NCBI GenBank assembly: GCA_025504975.1
Contig: JANUWI010000006.1
Coordinates: 372,001-436,000, forward strand
Direction of reading: 5' to 3'
Length of the DNA: 64,000 nucleotides
Source of the DNA: Plenodomus lindquistii
Taxonomy: Eukaryota; Ascomycota; Dothideomycetes; Pleosporales; Leptosphaeriaceae
Position numbers and translations under genes: made by a program. Below, piece after piece: positions 11,024 through 21,604 of the stretch; the stretch's first letter is position 1, and every line of letters starts with the position of its first letter. Under the pieces are notes generated by a model. The model was not told where the DNA came from, ran no database searches, and was given only the letters and a program-made list of their open reading frames with translations.

Positions 11024-12976
11024 TCAGGTGCTTTTCCATCCCTCAATCGCATTGTCCACATCCTTCCTGTATCGTTGCTGACCCTCGCACTGCTCCAAGA
11101 ATACCTTGTACTTTGCGTCTAATAGCTTCTTGAGCGTCTTGTCGCCCAATGGCTTCACTGTCTTTCCGGGCTTGCTCAGCCTGTCCATGATATCCCACAG
11201 CGGCTCGCTGTTGCCATCTTTATCGGTACTGGCTGCCTTGGCGCCCAGCATAGCAGCACCGTGCACAACAGCCGCATGCACGTATCGTGGGATCAGAACA
11301 GGCATGTCGCAAGCAGTGGCCATGAGTTGCATGAGCAATCCATTCTGGCACTGCGACCCAGACATGAATATAGAAGATATGACGTGCCCCGAGGCGTTCA
11401 TGGCCGAAACGATCTGGTGTGTTTGGAGGGCAATGAACTCCATTGTGGCGTAGTAGTACAAGGCCAGGCCATCGAGACTCTTGTCGGAGCTGAGACCAAT
11501 CACCGCACCCTTCATGTTTGCGTCGGCAACCGGCGACCGGTTACCAAAGAGGTCACCGTAGAAGAAGAAATGACGTCCGAGCCAGGCAATGTGTGGCGCG
11601 CTTTCCTTCTCGGCCATTTCGCGGAGGTGCTCGTTGAGGTAGTCGTAGATGTTAGTATTGTACGTCTCCGCAACCGATACAGCCTCGTTAAAAGCTGGAT
11701 GAGTTTCAATCACATGCTTGAGTAGTTCCCCGGTAGCACTTTGTCCGCCTTCGGCCATCCAGTAGCCGGGTAGCAGGACGTCTCGATATGGCCCCCAAAC
11801 GCCATCGACAAAGACGGGGTCGCGAGACATGGCCAGATGGCATGTCGATGTTCCTGCAACGGCGGCGAGACGTGTGAATGCTTGCGAAACATCGTTTTTG
11901 GGTTGGTCCATGTCCAGTTGATCATCGTCCAGTTTCACTTTGGCGCCGACCGTACCGATCCACCCAGCATATGCGTCGATAACACCACTCCCGACTGCAA
12001 TTCCAGGGGAGAGCCCCATTTCCTGGGCTGCCTTTTCGCTAAGTGTTCCTACAAGATCACCTGCGGTAAGGTAGCGACCGTTCTGCTAGCGTATCAGTAA
12101 TCGCCCTCTCGGTACCGTAGAGTAGGACAAACCACATTGTCAACACCTCCCATGCGCTTGAAGTTGTCTTGACAAAGATCCTCGAGGCCAATCTCCTTCA
12201 AGAAATCTTCCTGCCAACCCTTGACACTGCCATCGACGCCGACTGGGACGAAGCCCTGCTTGCACACCACACTGCAGAAGCTTCGACTTTCGCTCCCAGT
12301 AGCCAAGTGTGTGAGCGCATCAGTCAGATCGTAGAACTTGCAGCGATCGAACAACTCCTTGGGCATGTTGTTTTTCAGCCACAGCACTTTTGGTATCTCC
12401 ATCTCAATGGACATCTTGCCGCCAACATAGCGAAGCAGGTTGTGGTTTGTGGCATTGATCTTGCTCGTCTCCTCGACAGGTCGGTGGTCAAGCCAAAGTA
12501 TAACGTTACGATCGTTTCCGTCTTTGTTGTCGAAGTTGGGCCCAGTGACGGTCACTGGCTCGTCTGTGTCGTCCCGGAAGACCGCGAGCGAGCAAGTAGC
12601 GTCAAACCCGATTCCGCGGATTGTGTCTCGGTCGATATTGTGTTGATCCATCGCGCGTCGAACAGACGAGCAAATGCATCGCCAAATATCTGTTGTGGAT
12701 TGTTCCTACGAATTTCAGCATGATTGTTTTGCTGGGACAGGTGCAAGAGGCTATATATACATAGTAGCCTGTCTGTGGCTGCCAAAGGCCAATGTTCTCG
12801 GATGCCAGCCCGACAATGTCGCCCTGATCATTCATGATACACGCCCGAGCACTTCCCGTGCCCACATCGATACCGATGTAGTGGTCGACTTGTGGACGAA
12901 GCTCGTTGCGAGGGTCAGTCGACAGCTGGCGCGATTGCTGGCGCTGGGCCTGTCTAAAAGGCACTGTACCGGCCAT
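11024..12976 (-). CDS. FGGY-family carbohydrate kinase
   Basis: ATP-dependent sugar kinase of the FGGY/ribulokinase-like family (related to yeast YDR109C and animal FGGY proteins, reported D-ribulose kinases); the substrate here is inferred. Three exons, 12976-12761, 12705-12133 and 12082-11024, encode 615 aa. Using TAG instead of CAG at the second acceptor would add one Gln. The N-domain carries the ATPase phosphate loop DVGTGSARACIMN, then GIGFDATCSLAVF and LWLDHRP. The C-domain has GSGVIDAYAGWIGTVGA and the family signature IFMSGSQCQNGLLMQL followed by VVHGAAMLGAKAA. The exon 1/2 junction restores QTGYYEQSTTDIWRC, a conserved block. An in-frame ATG eight codons upstream (13000) is a weaker start. 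Confidence 0.9.
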
Positions 12977-13565
12977 TATGATGATGTGTAAGAGTGACAA
13001 TAAAGTAAGATTGAGAGAAGTTTGGAAGAAGTAAGCAAGGACCCTGAGGAATTGAATCGAAACGCCGGGACACCGTACAGCCCAAGACGCGCGGTGAGCT
13101 CATAGGGAGCTGTCGAGAGCTTTAGTATGGTGGGGGCGGGGCACTGGAGTGCTTAGTGACCCTGAACTCTGAAAGCAATTGGATTGGATTTTCTGTTTGC
13201 TATTCAGGGCTGTCGCAGTTGTTGCCGATCGGCTCGCCAGCAACGCCGGAAGTCGTGGGGGTTGTGAACTTTTGGAGCCGCTCATTGGGGGATACCGTGA
13301 CCGACGTCAATGCCACCGGACGCACAATCAGGCTCTATACAACTAGTAGCATGGCATCAGACACATCGACGAAAAGACCGAAGCTTGCTGAGCATTGCTG
13401 CAATCGAATTGTCAGATGTGAATGGAAAAGACTACAAGGCTAGTCTAGAGTAGTGAACGTAGAGTAGAGCGACGTTAGCCGGCAATACATTCGGCCGCGA
13501 AGCTCCAAGCTCGCGTGGAACGTCGTCTTGCGCGTATCTTCGTCACATCGCAAACAACACTGACC
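12977..13565. promoter_or_regulatory. Divergent promoter region
   Basis: About 590 bp between the divergent FGGY kinase and EMC10-like genes, presumably holding both promoters. The open frames here are short and lack domain content. No repeat or RNA was recognised. Confidence 0.45.
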
Positions 13566-14177
13566 ATGCTACTCGCAAGACTTTTCCTGCTGCCGCTCGC
13601 GGTCGCATCTTCGGTGACACTCTACGTGTCCTCAGTTCCAGCCTCCTCAGACGCCTCTGTCATCCCGTCACCTATTCCGCTTGCGCAAGTCGAGTACGAT
13701 GCAGACCAATCTGTGGGCACACTGACATCATACACACCACCAACGGGCTCGTACTCGCCCGATCACCTCTTGCGCGTCGGGCTGTCTGATCCTCAGTCTG
13801 GCTTGTGGCGCGGCATCGTCACATCGGCTGCCAGCTTCTCAGAACAATACCACAAGAAGTTCGTCATCCACGTTGACGAACGAGGCGAGCCGTTCCATGT
13901 AGGCTTCGGCACAAGCTCAAAGAGCGAAGGGCAGGAGATTGAAGTTGAGATCGTGAAGAGGACTGCAGGACCGAAGCCCTTCCTCAACAAGCCCATCGTT
14001 TTGAACGCAGAGGGGAAGCTAGAATCGAAGGAGCCTGAGAAGACCTTCCTGCAAAAGTAAGTAGCTTGGGCACCACCGTATTGACAAGCAACATGCTAAT
14101 TTCTTGACAGGTACTGGTGGGTTCTCGCCTTGTTCCTCGTGGTTCAGCTTGTGTCAGCTGGAGGAGATGGAAAATAG
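13566..14177 (+). CDS. EMC10: ER membrane protein complex subunit 10-like protein
   Basis: Two exons (13566-14056 and 14111-14177, intron 54 bp) encode 185 aa. A signal peptide is visible (MLLARLFLLPLAVASS). A lumenal beta-rich domain follows, with PDHLLRVGL, GLWRGIVTSAASF and KKFVIHVDERGEPFHVGF. The second exon supplies one C-terminal membrane helix (YWWVLALFLVVQLVSAGGDGK). This layout and the GGDGK ending match fungal EMC10-like proteins, part of the insertase complex that places tail-anchored and multipass proteins in the ER membrane. The start is the ATG directly before the signal sequence. An upstream in-frame non-ATG extension has no signal-like property. Confidence 0.83.
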
Positions 14178-14484
14178 GCGGTCACCAATACAATCGTTCC
14201 AACATTCAAGTCAGAATTCACAACACAGATGCTTCATTCACTCGAGGTAGAGTGGCTGGGCCGTCTGTGAGGTTTGCACGGCACTATTGGGGTGAGGAAG
14301 CCGGACAGTTGGCAGATCAGGGTCATGATGTCCAGTTTGAATATTTCAAGCAGACGTTATTGGTTACGATGACACGATCCAACTGCTCATAATCATATTG
14401 AGGCATTCCACCGTGTTGTGTGGTCGAGATCTATGTATGGGTATCTATGTGAGTGCGTGTTCAAGTATCCACCAACGTCGGCAA
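14178..14484. other. Convergent 3' intergenic region
   Basis: About 307 bp between the convergent stops of the EMC10-like and TAD2 genes. No gene or RNA was recognised. Confidence 0.4.
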
Positions 14485-15467
14485 TCAGGCAAGAGCTGAA
14501 CCGGACGCGGAGGGGATGGCGACCTTTGGAACAGCGACAGGGGGTGCGCGGAGAACTGGAGGTGGTGTAGACTTGGGCTGATGAACATCCATAGGTAGAA
14601 TCTCCGTCTTCAGCTCTCGCGTCTTCTTCTGCTTGGGCTCCGGCGCTTTTTCGTTCTCCTGGACATAGAACTTGCGAAGCAGCATGATGGCTTCCTCCCT
14701 GAAGATGCCTCCGGTGACGGGGTACGGCTTGTCGACGCTGGCACTATTGTGGGTCAGGGCTTGGGTTTCGACATGACACCTTAGGACAACTTACTCGCAG
14801 TGAACATTCAGCACGCCGCCTGTACCTCCAAACCGCTCATTCCAGCATCCAAAATAAACAGCCCTGATTCCATACTGACGCAGCATGGAGGCACACATGA
14901 CACATGGCTCCACGGTCACGTACAAGTCGGTCTCGTTGAGGATGCTGATGGGGTTCTTTGAGAGGATGCCAGCGATGGCTACAAACTCGGCATGGCGGGT
15001 ACCATTGAGGGTACGGTTCGTCTCGTTCATGCCGCGGCCGATGATCTCACCGTCCTTGACGAACACACAGCCCACGGGTGTCTCGTCGCTCTTCAGCGCC
15101 AGTTCAGCCTGATGCACGTGATCGGTTAGCGAAGGTAGGTACAGAAGCCACCCGTGCATGAGTACAGTGTCAAAGAAGAAGAAATTGTGTGCAATGTGTG
15201 ACAGTGGTGATTTACCATGGCGATGGCCTCACGCATGAAGCGTTCATGAAGCGCCCTCTCCTTCGGATCCATGGCCAGTACCGCACGATCCTGGTCCTTG
15301 TCTTGGCACTCTGGTATGGTCACTGGCGGTGCAATTTCTTCGTCGTCGCTCGTTGGCGGGTGATGTTGTGTCTGGGAGCGTTGCCATGCGTAGAGCCCAA
15401 GGCCCAGGGCTGCAGACGCAGCGACAAACGCTGTCCATGGCTCCTTCCCTCTCACTATCCTCAACAT
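14485..15467 (-). CDS. TAD2: tRNA-specific adenosine-34 deaminase catalytic subunit
   Basis: Catalytic half of the Tad2/Tad3 enzyme that makes inosine at tRNA wobble position 34. Three exons, 15467-15216, 15108-14795 and 14743-14485 (introns 107 and 51 bp), encode 274 aa. The cytidine deaminase-type zinc site is complete: TRHAEFVAI (His ligand and catalytic Glu) and EPCVMCASML (two Cys ligands). PVGCVFVKDGEIIGRG and FGGTGGVLNVHC are family blocks, and the tail GGIFREEAIMLLRKFYVQEN is the typical fungal Tad2 C-terminus. Unusual is an N-terminal hydrophobic segment (AFVAASAALGLGLYAW) before the domain. A later ATG (15272, MDPKERALHERF) would give a 209-aa protein without it. Confidence 0.9.
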
Positions 15468-15890
15468 GCCAAACTGGAAGTTGCGACGCTGAAACCGACA
15501 GTGAAGGTCGGCGTTGTCGGTCTGAGTTGCCGACTAAGACAAGTTCGGCAAGCGTTACGTGGACCTTCTGGGAGCCGCGAACCCGACCTGTTCATCGATC
15601 GCAGCCAGCAGCCCCATTCATTGATCATTGTACTGTAAACGCCAGGCACCGACTCACTTCGCGGGTGCATAGCCACACAGGTCTTACGTAACGCCAGACC
15701 ATCCGCGCCCCTTGGCTCCTCACAGAAACATACACTCTGGACGTAGACGTCGCCGGACCTCACCAAGAGCCTCGTTCAGCTCGCGCCGTCCACAAGCTGC
15801 TGCGTCAACGGCAACGAACCCACCCGCGCGACCCTCCACCGCCGCTGTCAGCACGGCTCTCTGGGCTGTCTTGCATATTGCATCTACAGA
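15468..15890. promoter_or_regulatory. Divergent promoter region TAD2 / TVP18
   Basis: About 420 bp between the divergent TAD2 and TVP18 start codons. It presumably holds both promoters and short 5' UTRs. No other gene was recognised. Confidence 0.45.
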
Positions 15891-16626
15891 ATGACACTCG
15901 CCGAGGAATTCAGGTCGAGGAATTTCAGTACGAGCCCTCATGAACACAATACCGAGCAGTTGCTGACATGACATTTGTGCAGGCATCTATGGTCAATGGT
16001 CAGTCCCGCCCTCGTTTTTGTTTCCCATAGGAAACCCGATACCTTTCCGAAGACGGCGCTCGATGTTTAAGTGGTGGAGAGTGACGGTGGATCTTGTTGC
16101 GACTTTGCGACTTTGCGCCAGATGAAGACCAAACTGGAGAGCCGTTGGCGCCAAATCCTTCATATACTGACGTGAGTCGCAGGACCGGAGTGCTGTGTAT
16201 ATTCCTGTGCTTTGCCTTGGGCATTGCCAACATATTCCACGCCAACTTTGTCATCGCTTTCAGCATTGTGTGCTTGTATGTTTCCTGCCCTCCAAGGTCT
16301 TGACGGTGCTAATGGGGTACGGCAGAGTATGCTCCTTCATCATCATATTCATCGAGATACCGCTGTTGCTGCGCATCTGCCCGACGTCGTCCACGTTTGA
16401 TACCTTTATTCGCAAGTTCAGCTCCAACTACATGCGCGCAGCCATCTACTTCGTCATGAGTGCGATACAATGGATCAGTATCTGGCCTATGGCTACGAGC
16501 TTGATCGTCGCTGCCATTTTCTTGATGGTCGCCGCCATCTTCTACGCTCTTGCTGGTTTCAAGGGGCAGCAGTTCCAGGGCAGCAAGACTCTGGGTGGCC
16601 AGGGTGTTGCGCAAATGATCATCTAA
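15891..16626 (+). CDS. TVP18: Golgi membrane protein Tvp18
   Basis: Small multispanning protein of late Golgi (Tlg2) vesicles. Four exons: 15891-15927, 15984-15999, 16183-16275 and 16326-16626, giving 148 aa. The joined N-terminus MTLAEEFRSRNFSIYGQWTG and the following LCIFLCFALGIANIFH match the family. They are obtained only if a 16-nt internal exon (coding SIYGQW with its flanks) is included. Further helices are VCSFIIIFIEIPLLL, MRAAIYFVMSAIQWIS and VAAIFLMVAAIFYALAGF. The conserved ending FQGSKTLGGQGVAQMII is present. Intron lengths are 56, 183 and 50 bp. Confidence 0.92.
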
Positions 16627-17751
16627 GGAAGTGAGAAGCCCAAAAGAGGAAGAGAGATGTATTAGATACGGATGCGGATGTACGAGGAATGACACAGTGC
16701 TTGTCACGGGCGACGGGCAGTACTGCACGATATATTGCGCAACTAGACTTGCAGCACGTTTAGTAGGCGAATGGATATCACGCATTGAGTTTTCTGTATC
16801 AGGAACGAATGAGTGGGCGTTTTTCCGGGAATATCTTGCGGCAGATGGTTTTTGGTTTGGCGCGCATTGCGTGGAACTTGTTTTGCAAAACCGAATACGA
16901 TCATGTATCCATCTTGACACGCACGTCTTGTAAGCAATTGACGTTTTCTCTTCAAGCTGCCTTACAGGTTTCCTACCAAGACTGTGCATAAATGACGATG
17001 GATGGCCGCCAGGGTCTGGCCAGGGACCATGGCTGCAGCCTTCGCTTCCAGATGATCATGCGGGGAGAGCGCTAGACATGCAAATGACAGAATGTGGCGT
17101 AGTTTACATGCCTCTGATCAGATGCTGCACCATACGCTCATGTACCTGAGACTGAGCACTTATTAGAATGCCTTGTGAGAGTGCTGGCTGTGTTTGCAAG
17201 CTCTGACATGTCGAGGAGTGTCAGAAGTCGGACGGGCAGGCTTTGCGGCTGGTGACCTCAGCGCGAAGATGATGCAAGCGGGTCGCAGCTTGCTTCCTGG
17301 TTATGTGCCTAGACTACATAAGGGCACAGGCGCAGCGATGACCGAGTTCCCATGCCGACAGACTTTGCTCGCTTTCCTCGTCATTCGCACACTGGCTGCC
17401 TTGACCTTGTACCTCAGGTGAGTGCCAGAAAATGCCGCTTTGTCTCTTCAGCTTCTGCGGGACCGTCAAACAGGACGACGCTTATTGGCTGGCGTGCAAG
17501 GAAGCTGCCGAGCCTGCTACACAGTATAGTGAAGCTGCTAGCCGTCGTCGATTGCGTGTGGTTGATTGCACGGGCGGCTTATCTGGCGCTGCATCCGTTG
17601 TGTCCTCGTCCTTTCTTCGCTGCTCTTGCTGCTCTTGCTGCTCTTGCTGCTCGACTTGGAGAGCCCCCACTGACACTGGCCTTCTCTGCAGCTTGCGTAA
17701 CCCGTCCGTTCCCCGCACATCCCACCTCTACCTCTACGCTACACCCACACA
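16627..17751. promoter_or_regulatory. Intergenic region upstream of AIM21
   Basis: About 1.1 kb between TVP18 and AIM21. The right end is pyrimidine-rich and contains a 9-bp tandem repeat (TGCTGCTCT-type) at about 17620-17652, roughly 100 bp before the AIM21 start, so probably in the promoter or 5' UTR. No gene was recognised. Confidence 0.5.
17620..17652. repeat. 9-bp tandem repeat (TGCTGCTCT type)
   Basis: Between three and four copies of a 9-bp CT-rich unit lie in the region just upstream of the AIM21 start codon. Confidence 0.75.
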
Positions 17752-20700
17752 ATGAGCGCACCCCCGACAATACCTCCCCGCCCGCCGCGCGCAGAGAAGA
17801 GCCCGGCGCCAGCGCCCCAGGCCCACATGGACGTGCCCAAGATTCCTCCCCGCCCCAAGCGAGGCATTGAACGCTCAGTCTCGCCCGGCGGAGACAGATA
17901 CGCCCCCTCTCCCCTCAACGACCCAGCCTACCTGCACAATGGGCCACCGCCGAGAGATGGCGGCCGCCTCACCGCCGACACACCGTCCCGCCCACCAAGC
18001 GTCTCCATGCCCTCGCTGGGCGAGGAGGGCAGCGAATATGCCAGCTTCGAGGACCTCTCCAAGACGCTCACCAGCGAGAGCCTTGGCCCCGCCGGCTCGC
18101 CCCAGCAGCTCAAGAGCGTCGCAGGCGACTTGCCACTCCATGCCCCCACGGCGTCAGTCCCGAGCTCCACGGCCAAGAGTCGAATCCAGGCGGTGACGCG
18201 GACAGACTCGTCGTCGGCCGAGGCTGCAGGATTGGGCAAGCAGCTCTCCGTCGACGAGAGAGTGGCGCAAGGCACCACCAAGTCCGGCCGCTCTGGCTCT
18301 TCGATCGGGTCCCGGCCCAGCTCCATCTACAACGACAAGGACGCGCACGGCATCCCGGAGATCGGTGTGCAGGTGCCCATGTTCCGTGGTGCTGGCGACG
18401 TGCAAGCTCCCAGCCCCGCGCCGCACGCACAACAGCCCAGCTCTGGCATTGGCTTCCACCAGAAGGCTGGCGGACGCCATCACGGTCGTACCAAGAGTGG
18501 CCGTGAAATCTTCCAAGGACCCCCAGGCAGCTATGGTATGCACGGCCACGGCGTCATCTCAAACGACGAGTTCGAGCAGAAGTGGTACGAGCGGCATCCC
18601 GAGGATTTGAAGCGTGAAAAGGCGGGTGAATACGGACCACACATTCAAGAAAACCGAAAGGACTACCATTGGCGTGCAGACAACTTGGAGAAGCTTGTGC
18701 ACACGAGAAGCCAGGACATTGGCATGGGTACGAAGATCCAGGGCACCGACCGCTGATCGAGACTAACAAGTGATGCAGGCACCTCGAGGGAGGCTGTCAG
18801 TACGCCTGATGAGCAGATTGGCTACATAGCCACTGAGCAATTCGCCTCGCGGATGGCATCTCCAAAACCATCGTCTTCCGGCCGTCCTGCCTCGATCAAA
18901 GCGGGCCACACTGACTCTCCTCTCCGCAACGAAGCCGGCCAAGAAGTTGATGAGCAAGGCGAGGTTATCCACATCGATCCACCCGCACATCGAAGCAGTA
19001 AAATACACGGAGGAGGCTATGACCCTCCGACTGAAGACCTTGGTCCCGACGGCGGTAATTCTGCGGAAAAGGGTGGATGGGTTACTGAGCGTGGATACGG
19101 TACTCCGATTCTTGCCTCCGATGAAGTGAAAAAGCATCCCGATAACGAGTGGAGACAGCCCGCCGTTTCACCGGAGATGGAACGTCATGGCAACGAGTAC
19201 ACTGTAAATGAAGACGGCATGCCCGCATACATCACCAAGGGTCGTAGCCACAGCAGGAGCTCGAGTCGCAACAGTAGCAACCTCCCTCAACGCGTCATCC
19301 CAAGCCCCGCTCAATTCGAAAGGGGTGGTACCCCTCTTGAGTCGCACAAGGAATATGAGCCGTTGTTTCCTGAAGACGAGGAGGATCCCAAGAGGCCCAG
19401 ATCACAGGTAGAGAAGCTCAAGCGACCCACTGTGGCGCGCCATCACTTTCCGAGCCAGGATGTTTGGGAAGACACCCCTGGTAGCCTGCAGCTCGAAACC
19501 ACTGTCGAGACCCCGGAACCCCAGGCTGCAGACGAGCCACCATCTGCCGGCGGCGTCGAGGGCGTGAGCCCCGCAAAAGTCTTCGAACCCCCGAGCACCG
19601 AAGAAGAGCGCAAAACTCACATCACCAAGGAAGATCAGCAGTCTTTCCTCCCGGATCACACAAGGCGCTTCGCAGCTGAAAACAAACACCTTGGCAAAGT
19701 CCGCGATGAGCACCCTTTGCGTCCTGGTATGCAGCAGCGCTTCCCCAGTCAAGATATCTGGGAAGACTCGCCTTCATACGGCCACCTTGAGACCACTGTC
19801 AGCACACCACAGACGGAAGACACGAACGAGTATGCTGAGGACTCTCCTGTGGCCGAGAAGCCGACCATTCCTGCGCGTCCCAGTGTTCCGGCTCGCCCCG
19901 TGAAGAAGGAAGCAGCATCTCCTGTCGATAAAAAGGCGCCCATAATTCCCGATCGTCCCAAGCCCCAGATTCCGGTTCGTCCGAGTAAGCCTTCTACTGT
20001 ATCGTCAGAGAAGGTACCTACTGTAGACCTGCAAGCCGAAAATGACACTCCACAAGCGAAGGCTAAACCTCCAGTTCCTGCACGTCCAGCGAGCTCGAAG
20101 ATTGCAGCCCTCCAAGCTGGCTTTCTGTCAGATCTTAATAGTAAACTTGGACTTGGACCCCAGGCGCCGAAGGTTAAGGAGCCCGAACCAGACAAGGAGG
20201 AAGAGGCTGCTCCTCTGCAAGACGCTCGCAAGGGTAGGGCCAAAGGACCCCAGAGGCGAAAGCCTGCAGCCTCGCCCGCGCCAGCTGCTACCATTACTGC
20301 TGAGGTCGCTGTCCCCACGCAAACACTGTCCATTGGTCCTATTACTGCCATCTGGAGTTTTGGAGAAGACGGTACACTTGACGTCGCAGCGGCCAAGATG
20401 GCTGCCAGGATCCAAGATGCCTTTAATGCTCCAGCTCTATCAACGACAGGGCAAGAGGCGCACACCGAATCACAGGAGGCGAATTCTCCAGGGGATATCC
20501 TCGATAAAAGCGCATCCATTGAGAGCGGAGAACCTGATCATGTCAAGGTCACTACGAACCGGAGTGAGCCAGCCGCGGCTGTGGAGGCTACCACTGATCA
20601 GACTTCTTCAGACATGGAGCAGACCTCCTCGACTATAGAGCCGGTGGTCTCTAATGCATCGAATGAACTATCATCGGTAGTCTCCAAGCCCGCGGAGACA

Positions 20701-20937
20701 GTTCAAGACGTTATCCAGCCAGCTATCACGCAGGTTTCGGAAACACTTGAGCCTGTGATCTCCAAGGTGTCGTCGACTCTCGAGCCTGGAGAGCCCTTGA
20801 TTACCGAAACAGCTTCCGGGTCGGTGGCCGCTCCCGGTGCGTTCCCTGGGTCCGGACCAGATTTGGAGGACAAAGCAGCCATTGAGGGCGTGACTGGTAG
20901 TGAAGCAGAGGATCAAAAACTTCCCCAAGTCCAGTAG
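17752..20937 (+). CDS. AIM21: AIM21-like cortical actin patch protein
   Basis: Large disordered scaffold of the Aim21 family. In yeast Aim21 forms a complex with Tda2 and regulates barbed-end actin assembly at endocytic patches. Two exons (17752-18727 and 18779-20937, intron 51 bp with GACTAACAAG branch point) encode 1044 aa. Proline-rich SH3-ligand clusters occur at the N-terminus (PPTIPPRPPR, PKIPPRPKRG) and near residues 685-760 (PTIPARPSVPARPVKK, PIIPDRPKPQIPVRPSKP, PPVPARPASSK). The conserved block NDEFEQKWYERHPEDLKRE lies near residue 270. A repeated motif FPSQDxWEDxP starts at residues 549 and 647. The C-terminal third is low-complexity. A short helix (ASSKIAALQAGFLSDLNSKL) matches the family's conserved motif. 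Confidence 0.88.
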
Positions 20938-21177
20938 TAGGTGTTGAAACAGGTGCACAGTTGTCGTTACCCAGGTTTCTAAGAGAAGAATACTTGTAGA
21001 TGTGTACATGGGAGTCAATACTATTTATCTTATGCACTCCTTGACTTCAAGCATCTGAATTCGTGTGGTAACGACACTCCATTTGACCTTGGCCGGATAG
21101 TTCACCCAGAAACCACATACACCCAGATCACAGCCTTACGTACCCGATCCTCTCTCTTGCCCCAGAAAGTTCTCCTA
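20938..21177. other. Convergent 3' intergenic region
   Basis: About 240 bp between the convergent AIM21 and small orphan gene stops. No feature was recognised. Confidence 0.4.
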
Positions 21178-21534
21178 CTAACCCAAAATCTTCCAACTCA
21201 TCCCCTCAAACCACCCCTTCAGCAACTCGATTTCACCCTCATTCAACATCCCCTGCCTCCCCTCTCCATGTTCGAATATCAGATACGCTACCAGACTCTG
21301 GTCCCCCTTTGGCATTTCCGCGGCACTTCCATCAATACCCTGCTCAGTAAGGATGGCATTCCTAGTCTCCAGAGTGGGTTTCGCCACGAAGCGGTAGAGC
21401 AAGTTCATTTCCGTATCGTCGAGTATGCGATCGCTGGTGGGGTGATCATAGTATCCTATGATATTTCGAGCGAGAGTGTGTGTCGCGAGCATTTCTGGAA
21501 CAGAGGGCCCTGTGTAGGGGGCGTTGGAGGTCAT
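21178..21534 (-). CDS. Small uncharacterised acidic protein
   Basis: Intron-less 118-aa frame with an ATG start (MTSNAPYTGPSVPEMLATHT). I do not recognise the family. It is predicted soluble and helical, rich in acidic residues, without signal peptide or membrane helix. It contains blocks such as LARNIIGYYDHPTSDRILDD and GEIELLKGWFEGMSWKILG that look like folded protein rather than random sequence. It ends convergently with AIM21, 240 bp away. A run of ten G lies about 60 bp upstream of its start. It is probably a real lineage-restricted gene, but could be a chance frame. Confidence 0.55.
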   Translation of the reverse strand: MTSNAPYTGPSVPEMLATHTLARNIIGYYDHPTSDRILDDTEMNLLYRFVAKPTLETRNAILTEQGIDGSAAEMPKGDQSLVAYLIFEHGEGRQGMLNEGEIELLKGWFEGMSWKILG

Positions 21535-21594
21535 GCTTGGAGCGGGATGGATCTGGGGTCTGTGTGGGATGGATTCTATATGGCAATTATAGCA

Positions 21595-21604
21595 GGGGGG
21601 GGGG
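21595..21604. repeat. Homopolymer run of ten G
   Basis: Uninterrupted run of ten G on the + strand (C run on the coding strand), about 60 bp upstream of the small orphan gene start. Confidence 0.9.

Noticed and set aside
18728..18852. AIM21 first read as two separate genes (stop codon at 18754-18756, new ATG at 18853)
   Set aside because: A 51-bp intron with a GACTAAC branch site joins the frames in phase and gives a single AIM21-type protein.
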